From Pleodorina starrii (Eukaryota; Chlorophyta; Chlorophyceae; Chlamydomonadales; Volvocaceae), in assembly GCA_030267565.1 (NCBI GenBank), contig BRXU01000018.1:2418001-2482000 (forward strand): a stretch of DNA of 64,000 bases, read 5' to 3'. Below the pieces are notes generated by a model. It was not told the origin of the DNA, made no database searches, and saw only the letters and a list, made by a program, of their open reading frames with translations. Shown here one piece after another: positions 61,901 to 64,000 of the stretch. Within the stretch, counting starts at the first letter, position 1; each line of letters starts with the position of its first letter. The position numbers and the translations under genes were made by a program.

Positions 61901-64000
61901 CGGCCCGGAGCAGTGGAAGCTGGAGGAGGCGCTGCACGGGGCACGAGTGCTGCCGCCACTCGCCCCGCCACCTCGGGGCCCCGCCGCCCCCGCCGCCGCC
62001 GCCGCTGTCCCCGCCTCCTCCGGCAGCCAGACCAGTCCCGCCAAGTCCGCCTGTCTGGCTGGTCTCAGGAAGGACCACCACATCCGCTGCACCAGGTCGG
62101 CCGACACGGCGGCGCCCAGCAGCACGCGCTGCTGCTGACCCGGCAGTTGGGCCAGCTGCCACAGAAACTCGCACAGCGCGTGGGCGGACTCGGCGGCATC
62201 TAGCAGGGTGGAGGAAGGGGAGGAGGAGGGCAGAGGGAGGGGCGAGAAGGGCTGGTGCTGGGGAGCAAAGAGCGCGTGGGGGCTGCCGCCGCTCGGGGAG
62301 GAGATGCGCTGCAGCGAGCCGGCGGCGCCGCCGCCGGCGGGCGGGCTGCCGCCGAGGTAGCCGTACGGGTAGAGCGCCGGCGGGGAGCTGCTCCTCGCGA
62401 ACGAGCCCGGGCCTCCGCCGCTCCCGAACGGCTGCAGCTGCGGCAGCCCGGCGGGAGGAGGAAAGCCCGCGCCCGGGAAGGCCAAGCCGCCCGCCGCGGC
62501 CGTGCCGTGGAGCAGTTGCGGCGGCTGCTGCGGTCCGGTGCCGGTGAGTGGCAGCAGCACCGCCACCAGCTGCTTAATCAGCTGCCGCCCCGGAGCCCCC
62601 GTGAGGCCCTGAACCGCCTCCACCAACCCGCCAGGCAGCGCCGCCGCGGCGCCCGGCGGCAGCACCAGCCGCGCCAGCCCCAACGACCCCGCCGCCGCCT
62701 CGTCCACCTCGTCGTCGCTGTCATCCACGCCCCCACCACCACCGCAGGCGGACGGGTCCGGGAAGAAGGGCTGTAGCGGCAGTAGTGAGACCACCGCATG
62801 CAGCACTCGGACCACCGCCAGAGCCAGCGACCGCTGCGCCGAGCCGCCCGACAGCGACTGCCCCGCTGCCGGCGCAGCGGCGGCGGCGACGGGGGCCTTA
62901 TCCGGCTCCAGCAGCCGCGGCCCCACCGCCAGCATATTCGCCAGCAGCACCGCCACCGCCGCGCCGGCCCCTCCCGGCAAGCCGCCCCCGCCGGAGCCGC
63001 TGTACCCCCCTCGCGGCGGCAGCAGCGCGCCCAGCCGCTCCGGCCCCGCCGCCGCCAGCCACGTCACCGCCGCGCGCGTCATCCGTCCCGACACGGGTGC
63101 CAGCGAGCTGCAGCGGCGCCACAGGTTGGGCACGCACAGCAGCACGTGCAGCGAGTCACCCGGTGCCGCCGGGCTGAAGGCCCTCAGCGCCAGGAGCCGC
63201 ACGGTCAGCTGCGTGGTCAGTGCCTCCACGTAGGGCTTGGCAGCCACCGGGTGCGGGGGCGGGTGCGGGTGTGGGGGCGCCGCGGCTCCGAATGCGGCGA
63301 TGAGCAGGTGGAAGAGGTGGGTGCACATGCCTCTGCCCGCCAGGTGGCCCAGCACTGCGGCCGCCAGGCTGGTGGCGGCCGACTTGCCCAGGCTGGGCGT
63401 GTAGGGGTCGGGGGAGACCAGCAGCAGCAGGCACTCGGTCAGCGCGCCCGCGACGCCGCCCGCAGCGGGGTCCAGCGGGTTGGACGGCCGGGCAGCCGCG
63501 AGCACGGGCGCCACCTGCCGCCTGTGCAGCGCAGCGCGGAAGAAAGCGGAAGGGGACGGGGCGGCGCCCAAGTGAGGCAGGGGCGGGGGCAGGGGCACGG
63601 GGGCAGGTCAATCAGGCAGGAGGCGAAAGGCAAAAGAGCATAACCCCCCGGCTGAAAGAAGCAATGCCGCAGCCCAGCACGCCCATGTACTGAGCATTCA
63701 AATTGCATCAGTATGGCCAACTTTGCGGGCATTTCCTGCCAGGATGGGTGGGCTCCAGGTGGGTGTATGACATGGAACCGGGCGCTGGTGCCTTCGGGTG
63801 CTTGTTACCCCCTCCGCCGCGCCGGGCAGGGCAGGGTGCCCCACTCAGCCGGAGCGGCGCCACTCCACTCCAGGAGAGGGGCAGGTCCAGGGGGCAGGGC
63901 CCGACGCACCTGTGCTCCGAGAGCGTTAGCAGGCACTGCAGCGCCAGCGCCTTCACTTGATACAGCAGGGAGGCCCTGGTCTCCGACACATTGTACGACG
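52923..64000 (-). CDS. HECT-domain E3 ubiquitin ligase, UPL/UBE3 type, 5' end outside window
   Basis: Twelve exons are inside: 64000-63910 (partial), 63521-61522, 60725-60524, 59982-59913, 59276-59196, 58370-58182, 57347-57131, 56753-56530, 55733-55606, 54974-54781, 53779-53665 and 53109-52923. Phases agree throughout, giving about 1231 residues here. The enzyme takes ubiquitin from an E2 on a Cys thioester and passes it to substrates. The HECT domain runs from about exon 5: [90 protein letters not shown], and the catalytic loop [16 protein letters not shown] with the active Cys 33 residues from the end, which is GFDLS. The layout is closest to UBE3B/UBE3C and plant UPL6/7. The 2-kb exon encodes helical repeats broken by Gly/Ser/Ala/Pro-rich disordered segments. 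Intron-proximal acceptors are preceded by pure C tracts. Confidence 0.93.
55261..55300. repeat. 15-bp tandem repeat in HECT gene intron
   Basis: Nearly three copies of CCAGCGCCCCCAGCC in the intron between the exons ending at 55606 and starting at 54974. Confidence 0.7.
57516..57710. repeat. 13-bp minisatellite, 15 copies
   Basis: Fifteen near-perfect copies of GGTGAGGGAGAGC, with single changes (for example GATGAGG, CAGTGAGG). It lies in the HECT gene intron upstream of the exon that starts at 57347; in the transcript it reads as a pyrimidine-rich repeat GCTCTCCCTCACC. Confidence 0.92.
58838..58864. repeat. (GT)n microsatellite
   Basis: About twelve GT units after CGCGC, in the HECT gene intron between the exons at 59276-59196 and 58370-58182. 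Confidence 0.85.

Noticed and set aside
62798..63643. Plus-strand Arg/Gln-rich open frame of 281 codons
   Set aside because: It is antisense to the 2-kb HECT exon, whose frame is supported by phase-matched splicing on both sides.

Overview
The window is nuclear DNA of a green alga, most likely a volvocine (Chlamydomonas/Volvox-type) chlorophyte. Every recognisable gene is cut by many spliceosomal introns with GTAAG/GTGAG donors and (C/T)AG acceptors. TGTAA poly(A) signals, Ala/Gly/Gln/Pro-rich protein tails, chloroplast-lumen and XRN1-type genes, and an L1-like retroelement ending in TGTAA all fit this lineage. I see no prokaryotic operons, CRISPR array or rRNA. Eight protein genes could be assembled by hand. 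Seven have intron phases that agree from the first to the last exon inside the window.

Left third (1-16.5 kb): two glycosyltransferase genes on the + strand, an O-fucosyltransferase-like type II membrane protein (1348-5819, 10 exons) and a secreted NodZ/O-FucT-like protein (10181-14061, 6 exons). Between them lie a 0.2-kb tandem repeat and a decayed L1-like non-LTR retrotransposon (about 6634-9916, minus). A 5'-truncated fragment of the same retroelement family sits in an intron of the second gene.

Middle (16.5-40.6 kb): a 24-exon XRN1 cytoplasmic 5'-3' exoribonuclease gene (26790-16741, minus) is head-to-head with a cytochrome b561-domain gene (27340-28699, plus). Then come a thylakoid-lumen PsbP-domain protein of PPD6 type (29357-32864, plus), an Elongin A-like gene (39124-36114, minus) and a small unrecognised reading frame (40586-39984, minus).

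Right third (41-64 kb): DNA becomes very GC-rich with C/G homopolymer tracts and many microsatellites, mostly in introns. It holds a 12-exon gene for a secreted leucine-rich/receptor-L-like repeat protein (51332-43134, minus), whose repeats map one-to-one onto exons, and the 3' 12 exons of a HECT E3 ubiquitin ligase of UPL/UBE3 type (64000-52923, minus) that runs off the window edge.

The genes do not form a pathway: it is an ordinary algal gene neighbourhood covering glycosylation, mRNA decay, transcription/ubiquitylation, photosynthesis and extracellular or surface proteins. The least familiar item is the exon-modular secreted repeat protein.
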